The notes below the pieces were generated by a model. It worked only from the letters and a program-made list of their open reading frames with translations, had not been told where the DNA came from and ran no database searches. DNA of 64,000 nucleotides from an uncultured Woeseia sp. (GTDB lineage: Bacteria > Pseudomonadota > Gammaproteobacteria > Steroidobacterales > Woeseiaceae), in the NCBI GenBank assembly GCA_913031125.1, contig CAJWFK010000001.1, positions 1 to 64,000 on the forward strand, in the 5' to 3' direction. Shown in pieces: positions 47,235 through 56,196 of the stretch. Made by a program: the position numbers and the translations under genes. The stretch's first letter is position 1. Each line of letters opens with the position of its first letter.

Positions 47235-49277
47235 TTAGTTTGTGACTTCCAAGTCAGTTCGATAACGGCTGAACCAGGCAAGAATATTATCAACCTTGGC
47301 TATGAGCCGTGATGGCTTACCCGCTATACCATGTGACGCACCGGGTACCCGCACCATTACAGTGTCCACACCCTTCAGCTTAAGCGCCTGATAGAGCTGC
47401 TCGGTTTCCGATATCGGAGTTCGATAATCCTCTTCCCCGGTAATAAGCATAGTAGGAGTTACCATATTACCAACCAGAGATATCGGTGAACGTTGCCAAT
47501 AATGCTCAAGTTCTTCCCACGGCATACCTGGAAATTGATGAGATATTTGGCCTATATAGGAATCAGCCGTTAAAGTTTTACTCACCCAATTGACCACAGG
47601 TTTTGCTACAGCGGCCGCTTTAAATCGATCAGTCAGACCAATAGCATAGGCACTTGCAATACCCCCTGCGGAACCACCCGTGATAAACAGGTTGTTCGAA
47701 TCAGCAATACCATTATCAATGACAAAATCAACGCCAGACATATGGTCAGCAAAATCTTCCACGCTTGAATATTTGTAGTGGAGCAGCATCGCAAAATCTT
47801 CTCCATAACTCGTACTTCCACGGTAATTATTATAGAAAACAACGTATCCATCAGCTGCCATCAACTGCATTTCAGCTGAAAAATAAGGTCCATATGCTGA
47901 GTGTGGACCACCGTGAATTTCTAGTATTAGAGGATACTTTTTACCCTCTTCGAAGTCTGGAGGGGTTATATACCACCCTTGAATATCTTGTCCGTCGAAA
48001 GATGATGCATAACCTATTGCTGTGACTTGACCGAGCGAACGGGCATTTAATAAGTCATCATTCAGAGTGGTTAGAATCTTACTGCGGCGACTTTTGACAA
48101 CTGCCACCTCGGCCGGTCTGTAGGCAGTGCCGTGAGTGTACGCAATAGTGCCATCCAACGAAACCGAGTATCTTCCGCTAGTGTACGGCCTGCCGAGCGA
48201 GGTGCTACCAAGGCCTTCTACGAGGACCCTCATGTCCCCATCAAGATTCACTCTAGCAACTTTTCGTATCGCACGATCATCATATTGAAAAAATATCTGT
48301 CTGTTACCTGCCCAGTAAACGTTACTTACCTGACGATCGAGCTTGTTGGTCAATGGTCTGCTATTACTGCCATCAATGTCCATAAGGTTCAGTGTTCGTG
48401 GATTGTAGGCAACCATCTCATTAGGGTTAGAAATGTAAGCTATGCTGTTACCATTAGGCGAAACTACGGGGTTACTCTCGCCACCTTGTTGGTTAGTAAT
48501 CTGAATCAATGTGCCGTCTGTGACCTTAACAGAGAAGATGTCTGATTCTCCTGACTCTAGCTCCCAACCCGCATGGCGATTAGACGAAAACACGATTCGC
48601 TGTCCGTCAGGTGTCCAGGAAAGTCCTCCACCATGATTGAAATCTCCGGAAGTCACTTGTCGAGGCGTACCCCCGTCAGAAGGCACTACAAAAATATGTT
48701 CGTGGGCCGGCTCAAGAAAACCCCGACCATCCCAGCGATAACGCGCCGTATCAATCACTTTGACGGGCTCTGACCAATCGGCTCCGTCTGGCTTTTTACG
48801 TAACTTCGCTATTGGATCTGATTGCTTGGGGACAGCCATAACAAAAGCAAGCCAGCGGCCATCTGGAGACCAGGTAAGGTTGGTTGGTGATTCTCTAAGA
48901 TTGGATACCAGCCCCGTTAGGCCAGAATCCATCCAGCGAACAAAGATTCCCGTCCCAGTCCCCGTAGACTGAATATAAGCAATACGACCGCTATCCGGCG
49001 ACCAACGGGCCGAAGAGACATTCTTTGTACCCGATATGAGCGGACGATGCCCGCTACCATCCGAGGCTATCAGCCACAAATCAGAGCTCGTGCTATCCGT
49101 CATAATGTCGTTACTGCGCCTTTCGTATACTATTTTCAAGCCATTCGGAGAAATCTGCGGATCATTCGCATATTCCAATTCAAAGACATCCTCTGCCTGA
49201 AGCTTTTTAGTAATCTCCGCAAATAACTGTCCGCTGAAAAAGACTAGCAGTAGTGCCAAAAAAATGTGTCTATACAT
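47235..49277 (-). CDS. S9-family prolyl-oligopeptidase-like peptidase, secreted
   Basis: A 680-residue serine peptidase with a signal peptide ending LFAE. The N-terminal part is a beta-propeller of PD40-like repeats (ISPNGLKIVYERR, WSPDSGRIAYIQS, WTPDGQRIVFSSN); the C-terminal alpha/beta hydrolase has the Ser in FITGGSAGGIASAYA, the Asp in TGEEDYRTPISE and the His in PGASHGI. Family members cleave short peptides, often after proline or as dipeptidyl peptidases. It lies between a 2OG-oxygenase-like gene (9-base gap) and the M23 module. Confidence 0.93.
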   Translation of the reverse strand: MYRHIFLALLLVFFSGQLFAEITKKLQAEDVFELEYANDPQISPNGLKIVYERRSNDIMTDSTSSDLWLIASDGSGHRPLISGTKNVSSARWSPDSGRIAYIQSTGTGTGIFVRWMDSGLTGLVSNLRESPTNLTWSPDGRWLAFVMAVPKQSDPIAKLRKKPDGADWSEPVKVIDTARYRWDGRGFLEPAHEHIFVVPSDGGTPRQVTSGDFNHGGGLSWTPDGQRIVFSSNRHAGWELESGESDIFSVKVTDGTLIQITNQQGGESNPVVSPNGNSIAYISNPNEMVAYNPRTLNLMDIDGSNSRPLTNKLDRQVSNVYWAGNRQIFFQYDDRAIRKVARVNLDGDMRVLVEGLGSTSLGRPYTSGRYSVSLDGTIAYTHGTAYRPAEVAVVKSRRSKILTTLNDDLLNARSLGQVTAIGYASSFDGQDIQGWYITPPDFEEGKKYPLILEIHGGPHSAYGPYFSAEMQLMAADGYVVFYNNYRGSTSYGEDFAMLLHYKYSSVEDFADHMSGVDFVIDNGIADSNNLFITGGSAGGIASAYAIGLTDRFKAAAVAKPVVNWVSKTLTADSYIGQISHQFPGMPWEELEHYWQRSPISLVGNMVTPTMLITGEEDYRTPISETEQLYQALKLKGVDTVMVRVPGASHGIAGKPSRLIAKVDNILAWFSRYRTDLEVTN

Positions 49278-49286
49278 ATCTGTACC

Positions 49287-50312
49287 TCAAATCCGGTATT
49301 GGCTGACTTGTACTTCAGCCCCATAGTCAGCGTAGTCGCCATCGGTCCGCTTACCCCGAAACTCGGACCACTTCACTGTCCTGTAGTGAGCTGGATGCTC
49401 TTCGGTCACCAAACTAACATGTGGGGTTATTTCTGCTCCTGCGGAAGGATTGAAAAAAAACGGGATGCTATAGCGATCCCTCTCTTCCATCGCTAAAACC
49501 CGATGCAGAGGCGCATGACAAATATCATTTGACCATACCTGAATCATGTCGCCTGTATTAATTACAAAAGCTCCAGGAACATATGGCACATCGTACCAGT
49601 AGCCGTTTTTAAAAATCTGAAGTCCCCCTGTATCGTCCTGTAACAGCACAGTCAAGGCTCCTGCATCCGTATGATGATGGACACCACGATCTGCGAGCAA
49701 TAAATTTTCAGTTTTTGCATTTTCCAGCGGATCTTTCACTGGATAATAATTGAGTCGGACAAAGCTTGTCTGATCTTGCTCAAACTCCCCCTTGATAGCA
49801 TTAGCTGGCAAACTCAGTCCAACACAAATAGCTTCGAGCAGCGAAAAACTTAAGCTTGTAACTGAATCGAAATAATTGGAAAGTATTGTGCGAAATTTCG
49901 GGTCAAATTCCGGCCATCGATTTTCTGAATAATAAATCGGATCCAGTCCGTCTGTGGTGTAGTCGAATAGCTCTTTTTTATCCCTCTGATTCTTGGTGAG
50001 TTCGTTATTATAAAAACCCCATGGGTTTTCCCGAGTGCGCGCAACAGCTTCTTTAACCTCGGTTGGTTGCTGAAAGAAGGCTTTCGTTGCGGCCAGCGCT
50101 TGATTAATCAGATCGGTATGCACACCATGATTAATGACCTGAAAGAATCCCCAGTCTCTGCACGCGCTCGCAATCTGAACAATAGCCGGTTCCGCAGCAG
50201 CAGAAGCCGCATCGTTCACAACCGAACTAATATCAACGACCGGAATTTGCCGCGCAAGATCAGTCGAATCCGCGATCGGATATTTATCTAGGTCGCCCTT
50301 TAAGCCGCCCAT
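49287..50312 (-). CDS. Isopenicillin-N-synthase-family 2OG/Fe(II) oxygenase
   Basis: A 341-residue cytosolic oxygenase with the DIOX N-terminal region (CRDWGFFQVINHGV) and the double-stranded beta-helix core. Iron ligands are His and Asp of HHHTDAGALTVLLQDD and His of CHAPLHRVL; RYSIPFFFNPS gives the 2-oxoglutarate-binding Arg-x-Ser. Substrate unknown; this family covers amino-acid, hormone and secondary-metabolite oxidation. Located between the S9 peptidase and the SpdH-like flavoprotein, same strand. Confidence 0.9.
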   Translation of the reverse strand: MGGLKGDLDKYPIADSTDLARQIPVVDISSVVNDAASAAAEPAIVQIASACRDWGFFQVINHGVHTDLINQALAATKAFFQQPTEVKEAVARTRENPWGFYNNELTKNQRDKKELFDYTTDGLDPIYYSENRWPEFDPKFRTILSNYFDSVTSLSFSLLEAICVGLSLPANAIKGEFEQDQTSFVRLNYYPVKDPLENAKTENLLLADRGVHHHTDAGALTVLLQDDTGGLQIFKNGYWYDVPYVPGAFVINTGDMIQVWSNDICHAPLHRVLAMEERDRYSIPFFFNPSAGAEITPHVSLVTEEHPAHYRTVKWSEFRGKRTDGDYADYGAEVQVSQYRI

Positions 50313-50376
50313 GTAGTACCTTTAAGAAATCCAAAAACAGCATTAATCATTGACAAAAATATTAGTGCAATGTCTT

Positions 50377-52221
50377 TTAGCTACCCATTGCCTCCTGAAC
50401 TGCTCGATAGCCATGAGTAATCGCTGAATTCGTATTGGAAGCAGCGCCAGCATCTGAGTTAGCTATTGAAATTCGGCCTAGAGGTCTACGACCCTTTACC
50501 CAAGGTTTGTCTTCCTCGGACGCATACTGCGGTTCCCACAACAAGCCAGGACTGTAGGAATAACCATGCGGCCAGCGATTCACGGTAATCTCAGTGATAT
50601 CCTTGTCTGCGTCGAATCCAGCACCAGAAAGCGCCTGATCTAGTTGATCACGAACATGGTGCTCAAATGTTGCGAATGGTGTCCGTAAAAGTTGCCGGCG
50701 CCCTGCTCTCCACTGCTCAGGGCCCTGAATATTATCGAAATAGGGTACATGACACATGTGTAATACCATCGGATCATCGGGTGAACTACCGAATTCATAG
50801 TTCCCTATAGATACTGGATAATCCAGCTCCACCTGCTTGAAAAAATCATTGGTGTAAAAAACATAGCGAATCCCGAGATCGGCAAAGCACCGCCAATTCG
50901 GAATCATGACCTTGGTATAAGTAAGGGGTACTTTTACATTGTAAGCAAGTCCTTCTCGTTGCTCTTTCGTAAGTTCCGGACATAGATACGGAATTGCGCT
51001 GTTATAACAAGCCATAATGCAATGCTTTGCCCGGACCGTATGTGCCGCCCCTTTGTGAACATAGGTCACATCAACCGCCTTATAGCCTTGCGTATGCTGC
51101 GCATTTACCGCGGTGCTATTCAGTCTAATCCGTACACGGGATCCTTCCTCATCGAGCTGCGAATAATCAATTCTCGCAGTCACACTATCTTCCATAGTTT
51201 GTCCGGGTAGTGCTGCGGGAATCAACTTGCGCACCAACAATCTGGCTACCGATGCGTTACCATCTGGGAAGTGAAATATATAGGGTTCACTGCCACGCCC
51301 CCCCCTTCGTTCAACTGTATATTGGAGACCCGGCAACCCACCTCCATCGCTATATCCCAAAATGTCGATTGCTGGGACTTCATCCATTCCAACACACCAG
51401 AAACTCATGCCCCAGCGCTGATACATTTCGAGTACCTGATCGTCTACTTTCACATAATCCTTCAGGTACGTCCGATAACTAATCTGATTTAGTTTCTGAA
51501 TTTTTTCTTCGCGCGACAGACTAGGTAAATAATCCACTTCAGCGGTAAAAGCTCTTAGAAGATCCCCTTTAGCCTTATCAGTCATAGGTGTATCAGCTAT
51601 GAAATCCTCCCAAGGCCGACTACCGTAACCATGAACAAGCTTCCGCTCACCATAAGTTTTACTATCAAACGCGATCGCATAAGCGAGACTCATTGAATCA
51701 TAGAGATCCTGATCGTAGTAATCATAAAAACGCTGTAAATCAATGCCAATATCCTTAAGCAATGACTTGGAAATATCAGTATATCCGCCAGGCGTATCGA
51801 TTGACTCTGTGCCACCATACCCAATTCGAGTCTGCCCCTTGACTTGAAATTCGTTGCGCTTCGCGTGACCACCAAAATCGTCGTGATTGTCCAGAATCAG
51901 TATCTTGGCACCTGGATTCTGTTTTCGATAATAATATGCTGCAGACAAACCACTTATACCTGCTCCTACGACAACTAGGTCAACCTCATCAGTTGGTGAG
52001 GTCTTAGGCCATGTCGTCCCAGACACTCGTGCATGCATGGTCTCCCAAGAACCGTCGTGGCTGCCGCGCAGGCCGGTTTTAGCCGGCGGATAGTAATCCG
52101 GCCCTAATTCGAATTTTGAGGCCGCTGTTCCAAACACCTCGGCCCATGGAGTCAATAGTGAAGCACCAATTGCAACCGGTGTGCCATTTAAAAAATCGCG
52201 GCGTGTAACTTTGTCTTTCAT
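50377..52221 (-). CDS. Tat-exported FAD amine oxidoreductase, spermidine-dehydrogenase (SpdH)-like
   Basis: A 614-residue periplasmic flavoprotein. The leader VTRRDFLNGTPVAIGAS is a twin-arginine signal. FAD binds at LVVVGAGISGLSAAYYY, followed by ILDNHDDFGGHAKRNEF; before it YYPPAKTGLRGSHDGSW is, as I recall, a mark of the Pseudomonas/Citrobacter spermidine dehydrogenase group. It may therefore oxidise a polyamine and pass electrons to the respiratory chain. The coding strand has eight G at 51298-51305. It is divergent from the permuted flavoprotein gene and a few kb from a TTQ amine dehydrogenase, all amine-related. Confidence 0.75.
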   Translation of the reverse strand: MKDKVTRRDFLNGTPVAIGASLLTPWAEVFGTAASKFELGPDYYPPAKTGLRGSHDGSWETMHARVSGTTWPKTSPTDEVDLVVVGAGISGLSAAYYYRKQNPGAKILILDNHDDFGGHAKRNEFQVKGQTRIGYGGTESIDTPGGYTDISKSLLKDIGIDLQRFYDYYDQDLYDSMSLAYAIAFDSKTYGERKLVHGYGSRPWEDFIADTPMTDKAKGDLLRAFTAEVDYLPSLSREEKIQKLNQISYRTYLKDYVKVDDQVLEMYQRWGMSFWCVGMDEVPAIDILGYSDGGGLPGLQYTVERRGGRGSEPYIFHFPDGNASVARLLVRKLIPAALPGQTMEDSVTARIDYSQLDEEGSRVRIRLNSTAVNAQHTQGYKAVDVTYVHKGAAHTVRAKHCIMACYNSAIPYLCPELTKEQREGLAYNVKVPLTYTKVMIPNWRCFADLGIRYVFYTNDFFKQVELDYPVSIGNYEFGSSPDDPMVLHMCHVPYFDNIQGPEQWRAGRRQLLRTPFATFEHHVRDQLDQALSGAGFDADKDITEITVNRWPHGYSYSPGLLWEPQYASEEDKPWVKGRRPLGRISIANSDAGAASNTNSAITHGYRAVQEAMGS

Positions 52222-52318
52222 CGCATAACCTCTCTAACGTATCTACAACTTTAAATTGTCATCAGGACGAAAGCCAACTACGCTTCATATAAATCAATAG
52301 TCCGGAGCTGATCTTCTA

Positions 52319-53449
52319 GTGTCTGATAACACACTAAACTTGCGGCGTGAAATTTTAAAAACTATCGGAACTGGTGCGATTGCAACATCGCTAAGCGCAT
52401 GTGTAGCAGCACCCTTGACACGAAAATACCCGCGCCCGTACTCAAGAAAGTCATGGGTTGCGCCCCGTATATCAATAGAAAATGTGATACGTGAAGTCGT
52501 CGGGCATAGGCCATTCCGACCAGGTGGTTTCGTAGTCAAAAGCGAAAAACTCGGCGATAAAACTGTTGTGCATAACTATGGTCATGGCGGCTCAGGTATT
52601 ACGTTGTCGTGGGGTTCATCAGCGCTCGCTGTCCGTGAAACAATGGGTATGGAGCATCGCGCCGTTGCAGTGATAGGCAGCGGTGTCATGGGCCTGACAA
52701 GTGCTAGATTACTGCAGGATGCCGGCTGGAAAGTAACAATATACACTCGGGATATGGCGCGGCACACGACTTCTAACGTTGCCGGTGGCGAATGGGGACC
52801 TTATGGTGCTCATGACCCGGAGGTTTCGTCCGAAGCTTTTAAATCTCAGCTCGCCTTTGCCGCCCGTATCGCCCATCACGCCCATACTAATCTGGGTGGC
52901 TCAGTTTATGGTGTGCGTTGGCTGGAACTATACCGGCCAACTAATACACCAGACGACCGTGAAGACAGGCCTTTTTCCCATCTATATCCATATGAAGATG
53001 TGCTAGGACCTAACGAACATCCATTTCCCACGAAATACTGCAAAGTATCACTCACGATGATGGTCGAACCAGGTACTTTCTTAAGGCGGTTAACCGAAGA
53101 TTTCTATCAGGCTGGCGGCAAGTATGTGATTCAAGACTTTACTGATAAGGAAGAATTGCTGGCGCTCCCGGAACCAGTAATTTTTAACTGTACTGGCCTT
53201 GGCGCACGGCAACTATTCAATGACAAGGAACTAACACCAGCTAAAGGACAACTTGTATTTATGCCACCGGATCCTGCCATCGATTACATGACGATTGGTG
53301 GCGGCACAAGCAATCTGTACATGTTCCCACGTACAGATGTTTTACTGCTGGGCGGGACCTATAAACTCGGCGACTGGTCTACTCATCCGGAGCCTGATGA
53401 AACAGCACGAATTGTGCGTGAACACCAACGGCTTTTCTCTGAATTCTAA
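52319..53449 (+). CDS. Circularly permuted D-amino-acid-oxidase-like FAD oxidoreductase
   Basis: A 376-residue flavoprotein with a Tat-like leader (LRREILKTIGTGAIATS) and a lipobox-like LSAC. FAD motif VAVIGSGVMGLTSARL is at residues 116-131, then TTSNVAGGEWGPYG, and the C-terminus is LLGGTYKLGDWSTHPEP. In D-amino-acid oxidases that last piece is followed by a G-x-RP-x-RP segment and HNYGHGGxGxTxxWG. Here those two segments are instead at residues 62-69 (GHRPFRPG) and 85-99 (HNYGHGGSGITLSWG), before the FAD fold. All parts are present, so this is a permuted and not a truncated protein. The GTG start follows GGAG. Substrate, likely an amino acid or amine, is inferred. Confidence 0.8.
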   Translation: MSDNTLNLRREILKTIGTGAIATSLSACVAAPLTRKYPRPYSRKSWVAPRISIENVIREVVGHRPFRPGGFVVKSEKLGDKTVVHNYGHGGSGITLSWGSSALAVRETMGMEHRAVAVIGSGVMGLTSARLLQDAGWKVTIYTRDMARHTTSNVAGGEWGPYGAHDPEVSSEAFKSQLAFAARIAHHAHTNLGGSVYGVRWLELYRPTNTPDDREDRPFSHLYPYEDVLGPNEHPFPTKYCKVSLTMMVEPGTFLRRLTEDFYQAGGKYVIQDFTDKEELLALPEPVIFNCTGLGARQLFNDKELTPAKGQLVFMPPDPAIDYMTIGGGTSNLYMFPRTDVLLLGGTYKLGDWSTHPEPDETARIVREHQRLFSEF

Positions 53450-53800
53450 CTACCAAAACCGCGGCTCAAAATCGATTAAATTTCGTTTTTCCGGGATCTT
53501 AATACTGATTAATCTTTCTGGATAGGTAGCCCGACATAGACTCTGTGCCTCAGCACGGCTTGATGTTATAAATTCTTTTTGAACATCTGGGTTGTCAATC
53601 ATGCCAAAGGCTGTCGTATGGATATTATCGTCTTTAGCTTGATAACATCCCTTGTACCTCTTCTCAACAGCGGGGTCCGGTATCTCAGTATATTTTTCCG
53701 GCACCATACCAAACTCAAAAGTTACTTTGAAAAATACAATGGTTAGCGCACCAGCAATCAGAAATACCCCAATAAAATTACTCATGTTCATCTTAACCAT
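53450..53800 (-). CDS. Small single-span membrane protein of unknown function
   Basis: A 116-residue protein with one N-terminal membrane span (residues about 9-27) and a soluble tail of about 88 residues holding two cysteines (YKGCYQAK, SLCRATYP). I do not recognise the family. ATGs at 53791 and 53785 are alternative starts. It is convergent with the permuted flavoprotein gene, with its stop directly abutting that stop, and divergent from the amine dehydrogenase heavy chain gene 97 bases away. No function assigned. Confidence 0.6.
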   Translation of the reverse strand: MVKMNMSNFIGVFLIAGALTIVFFKVTFEFGMVPEKYTEIPDPAVEKRYKGCYQAKDDNIHTTAFGMIDNPDVQKEFITSSRAEAQSLCRATYPERLISIKIPEKRNLIDFEPRFW

Positions 53801-53896
53801 TCTGCCACTTTAAACAGCCTGTTCAAATATTATTTTCCGGCAGACATGCTAAACTTGCGCGCGAATAAAAATCATTAAAAATAGAGGATCAATAGA

Positions 53897-55000
53897 ATGC
53901 GCGTCGTAATTATTTCACTGATGTGTTGGCTCACTGCCACGCCCTTGGCGCATGCACAGATCAACCCTCAAACCATTCAGCCTAATACGACAATGGCAGA
54001 TCCTGGTGCAAACTGGTTCATGTTAGTAGCCAAACCAGCCGGGTACATTTTTGATGCCACAACAGGGGAAATGCAGGGTATGGTTTCAATTTCAGGTATG
54101 ACGCCCGCAGTACAACCAAGCATGGAACGCCGGGAATTCTATAACGCCAGCTCATTCTACTCACGTGGGGTCCATGGTGACCGGACAGACATTCTTAGCA
54201 TCCATGACTTTGAGAATCTTTCGCCAATCGGGGAAATAGAAATCCCAGCGAAAATTGCATCATTGAATTTCCAAAGCTACATCGGATTGATGAGTGAAGG
54301 AAAGCATGTTGCTGTTGCCAACATCTCACCAGCATTATCAATGTCCATAGTAGATATTGAGGAACGAGTTTTTGTCGGTGAAATCTCAACACCAGGCTGT
54401 GGCCTTATTCTCCCTGTAGACAACAATGATTTTCTTACAATTTGTGCTGACGGCTCACTTATGCTCATTGATTTAGACGACAATGGCCGAGAACAAAATA
54501 GAATACGTGCGAAACAGTTCTTTGATGTACATGATGATCCAATTTTTGACCACCCAGTTCCGACATCTGATGGCTGGCTGTTATTTTCGCACGGTGGAAA
54601 AGCTTTCGACGTAACGGTGGAAAACGACCAAATCAAGGTCAGTAGTGCCTGGAACCTGGTCACCGAGGATGAAGCACAGGAGAATTGGTGGCCGGGCGGC
54701 AGGCAACTTGGCACACTGCATAAAGACCTTGGACTGTTTTATATTATTATGCATCAGGGTGACCAATACACTCACCATGAACCTGGGTCAGAAATTTGGG
54801 TATTCAGTACCCACTCTCAGCGAAAGATCGCGACGATACAATTAGAAAACCCAGTGACAACGATCATGGTAACGCAGGAAAACGAGCCGCTGCTTATCGT
54901 CTCAGAGAGCGGTGGCGCTACAAAAGTATACGACGCGTTAACATTCAAACACCAACGCACCATTGAAGGCCCTTCAGCGGCTTTGTTTCTAGACCTCTAA
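53897..55000 (+). CDS. TTQ amine dehydrogenase heavy (alpha) chain, MauB/AauB-like
   Basis: A 367-residue periplasmic beta-propeller chain with a signal peptide ending AHAQ. It matches the methylamine/aromatic amine dehydrogenase heavy-chain family: NWWPGGRQLGTLHKDLG, YIIMHQGDQYTHHEPGSEIW, VFSTHSQRKIATI. The enzyme oxidises primary amines to aldehyde and ammonia; the light chain four genes on holds the cofactor. First gene of a five-gene run (heavy chain, mauE, mauD, light chain, cytochrome), with AGAGGA before the start. The order is like that of the Alcaligenes aromatic amine dehydrogenase cluster. Confidence 0.92.
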   Translation: MRVVIISLMCWLTATPLAHAQINPQTIQPNTTMADPGANWFMLVAKPAGYIFDATTGEMQGMVSISGMTPAVQPSMERREFYNASSFYSRGVHGDRTDILSIHDFENLSPIGEIEIPAKIASLNFQSYIGLMSEGKHVAVANISPALSMSIVDIEERVFVGEISTPGCGLILPVDNNDFLTICADGSLMLIDLDDNGREQNRIRAKQFFDVHDDPIFDHPVPTSDGWLLFSHGGKAFDVTVENDQIKVSSAWNLVTEDEAQENWWPGGRQLGTLHKDLGLFYIIMHQGDQYTHHEPGSEIWVFSTHSQRKIATIQLENPVTTIMVTQENEPLLIVSESGGATKVYDALTFKHQRTIEGPSAALFLDL

Positions 55001-55009
55001 AGGCCAATT

Positions 55010-55561
55010 GTGTTGCTCGACCCGCTAATCAGTCAAATTTTCTCTATTAGCCTAGGGCTAATGTTTGTTATTGCAGCAATTCACAAAATATCGAACCGCT
55101 CCCAATTTCGAATAACCCTGCTTGAGTACCAGATTCTTCCTGAGATCACAGTGCTCCCGGCTTCGTGGATAATCCCAACGCTAGAATTACTATTGGGCGT
55201 AGCTTGGCTCATTGGAATCTACCAACAAGGTCTCACAGCCATCACCAGCATAGTATTACTAGCGGCATATTCCTTGGCTATTGGCATCAATATTGGCCGT
55301 GGCCGAGTTTATTTTGATTGCGGCTGTGGTTTTGGCGGAAAGATTGAGAACGAGCAATATCTCTCCGCAAGCCTGATCGCCAGAAACTTCGGGCTCGTCG
55401 GAGTCATATTGATCACGATGTTACCAGTAGGCTCTCGAGATTTCGGAACAGGTGATTATTTAATATTCTTTGCTGCTCTGCTTACCAGTGCACTGCTTTT
55501 CGGAGCCATTAATCAACTACTCGGTAACCGAGCTTCCATCAATACATGGAGAAAAAATTGA
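55010..55561 (+). CDS. mauE: MauE-type membrane protein for amine dehydrogenase assembly
   Basis: A 183-residue membrane protein with about four or five spans, GTG start. It has the MauE/DoxX-like opening (LGLMFVIAAIHKISNRSQFR) and YFDCGCGFGG with a Cys-Gly-Cys in a periplasmic or membrane-edge loop. MauE is required, with MauD, to form or sort the disulfides of the light chain. It begins 10 bases after the heavy chain gene and its last base is the first base of mauD. Confidence 0.88.
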   Translation: MLLDPLISQIFSISLGLMFVIAAIHKISNRSQFRITLLEYQILPEITVLPASWIIPTLELLLGVAWLIGIYQQGLTAITSIVLLAAYSLAIGINIGRGRVYFDCGCGFGGKIENEQYLSASLIARNFGLVGVILITMLPVGSRDFGTGDYLIFFAALLTSALLFGAINQLLGNRASINTWRKN

Positions 55562-56196
55562 TGTCTGAGGCTATGGTTGCATCAAATATGATTCTTTGGC
55601 TTATCGTTATTGTGTTAGCACTCGTCGTGCTCGCATTGGCGCGTCAAGTGGGTATTTTGCACGAAAGAGTTGCACCGGCTGGCGCACTGCAACCAACGAG
55701 CGGTCCTAAGGTAGGTGAACTAACAGAAGCACTAGCTATATCCGATATTAGTGGACAACCCGTGACCATAGGCGGGCCTAATAGCAACGACAAAAATATT
55801 CTCGTCATGTTCATATCTCCCACATGTCCGGTGTGCAAATCACTAGTACCAACAGCCAAGTCCCTTGCGCGTGCTGAACGCAATCGCCTGGAACTGGTAT
55901 TTGCCAGCGACGGTGATAAGCTCGAGCAACATCAAGCATACGCCAGCGATTTGCAGCTGGAAAAATACCCCTATGTATTGTCCGAAAAACTGGGGATGAG
56001 TTTTGAAGTCAGTAAGTTGCCATTCGCGGTGTTGATAGGTGCAGACGGAACGCTGCAGAGCAAGGGACTCGTCAATACACGTGAACACTTAGAAAGCCTG
56101 ATAGAGGCAATGGATACAGGTATCGCAACACTGCAAGATTACGTTGGACTAACCCAACAAGACACCGATCATTCTGTGAAGGAAAAAGCTTCATGA
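55561..56196 (+). CDS. mauD: MauD-type thioredoxin-like disulfide protein
   Basis: A thioredoxin-fold protein anchored by one N-terminal span (residues about 9-28). The redox pair is Cys89 and Cys92 in SPTCPVCKSLVP. I chose ATG 55561, nine bases after GGAG and overlapping the mauE stop; an ATG at 55546 is possible. 211 residues, normal for MauD. It should isomerise or oxidise the many cysteines of the light chain in the periplasm. It ends in an ATGA overlap with the light chain gene. Confidence 0.92.
   Translation: MSEAMVASNMILWLIVIVLALVVLALARQVGILHERVAPAGALQPTSGPKVGELTEALAISDISGQPVTIGGPNSNDKNILVMFISPTCPVCKSLVPTAKSLARAERNRLELVFASDGDKLEQHQAYASDLQLEKYPYVLSEKLGMSFEVSKLPFAVLIGADGTLQSKGLVNTREHLESLIEAMDTGIATLQDYVGLTQQDTDHSVKEKAS

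Noticed and set aside
49287-50312. Isopenicillin N synthase and thus a beta-lactam cluster.
   Set aside because: Only the general oxygenase family is supported; no peptide synthetase or other antibiotic gene is present.
53397-53800. Flavoprotein at 52319 seeming to lack its C-terminus, perhaps by a frameshift into the next 350 bases.
   Set aside because: The segments that seem missing are present at its own N-terminus, and the region after 53449 encodes an unrelated membrane protein on the other strand.
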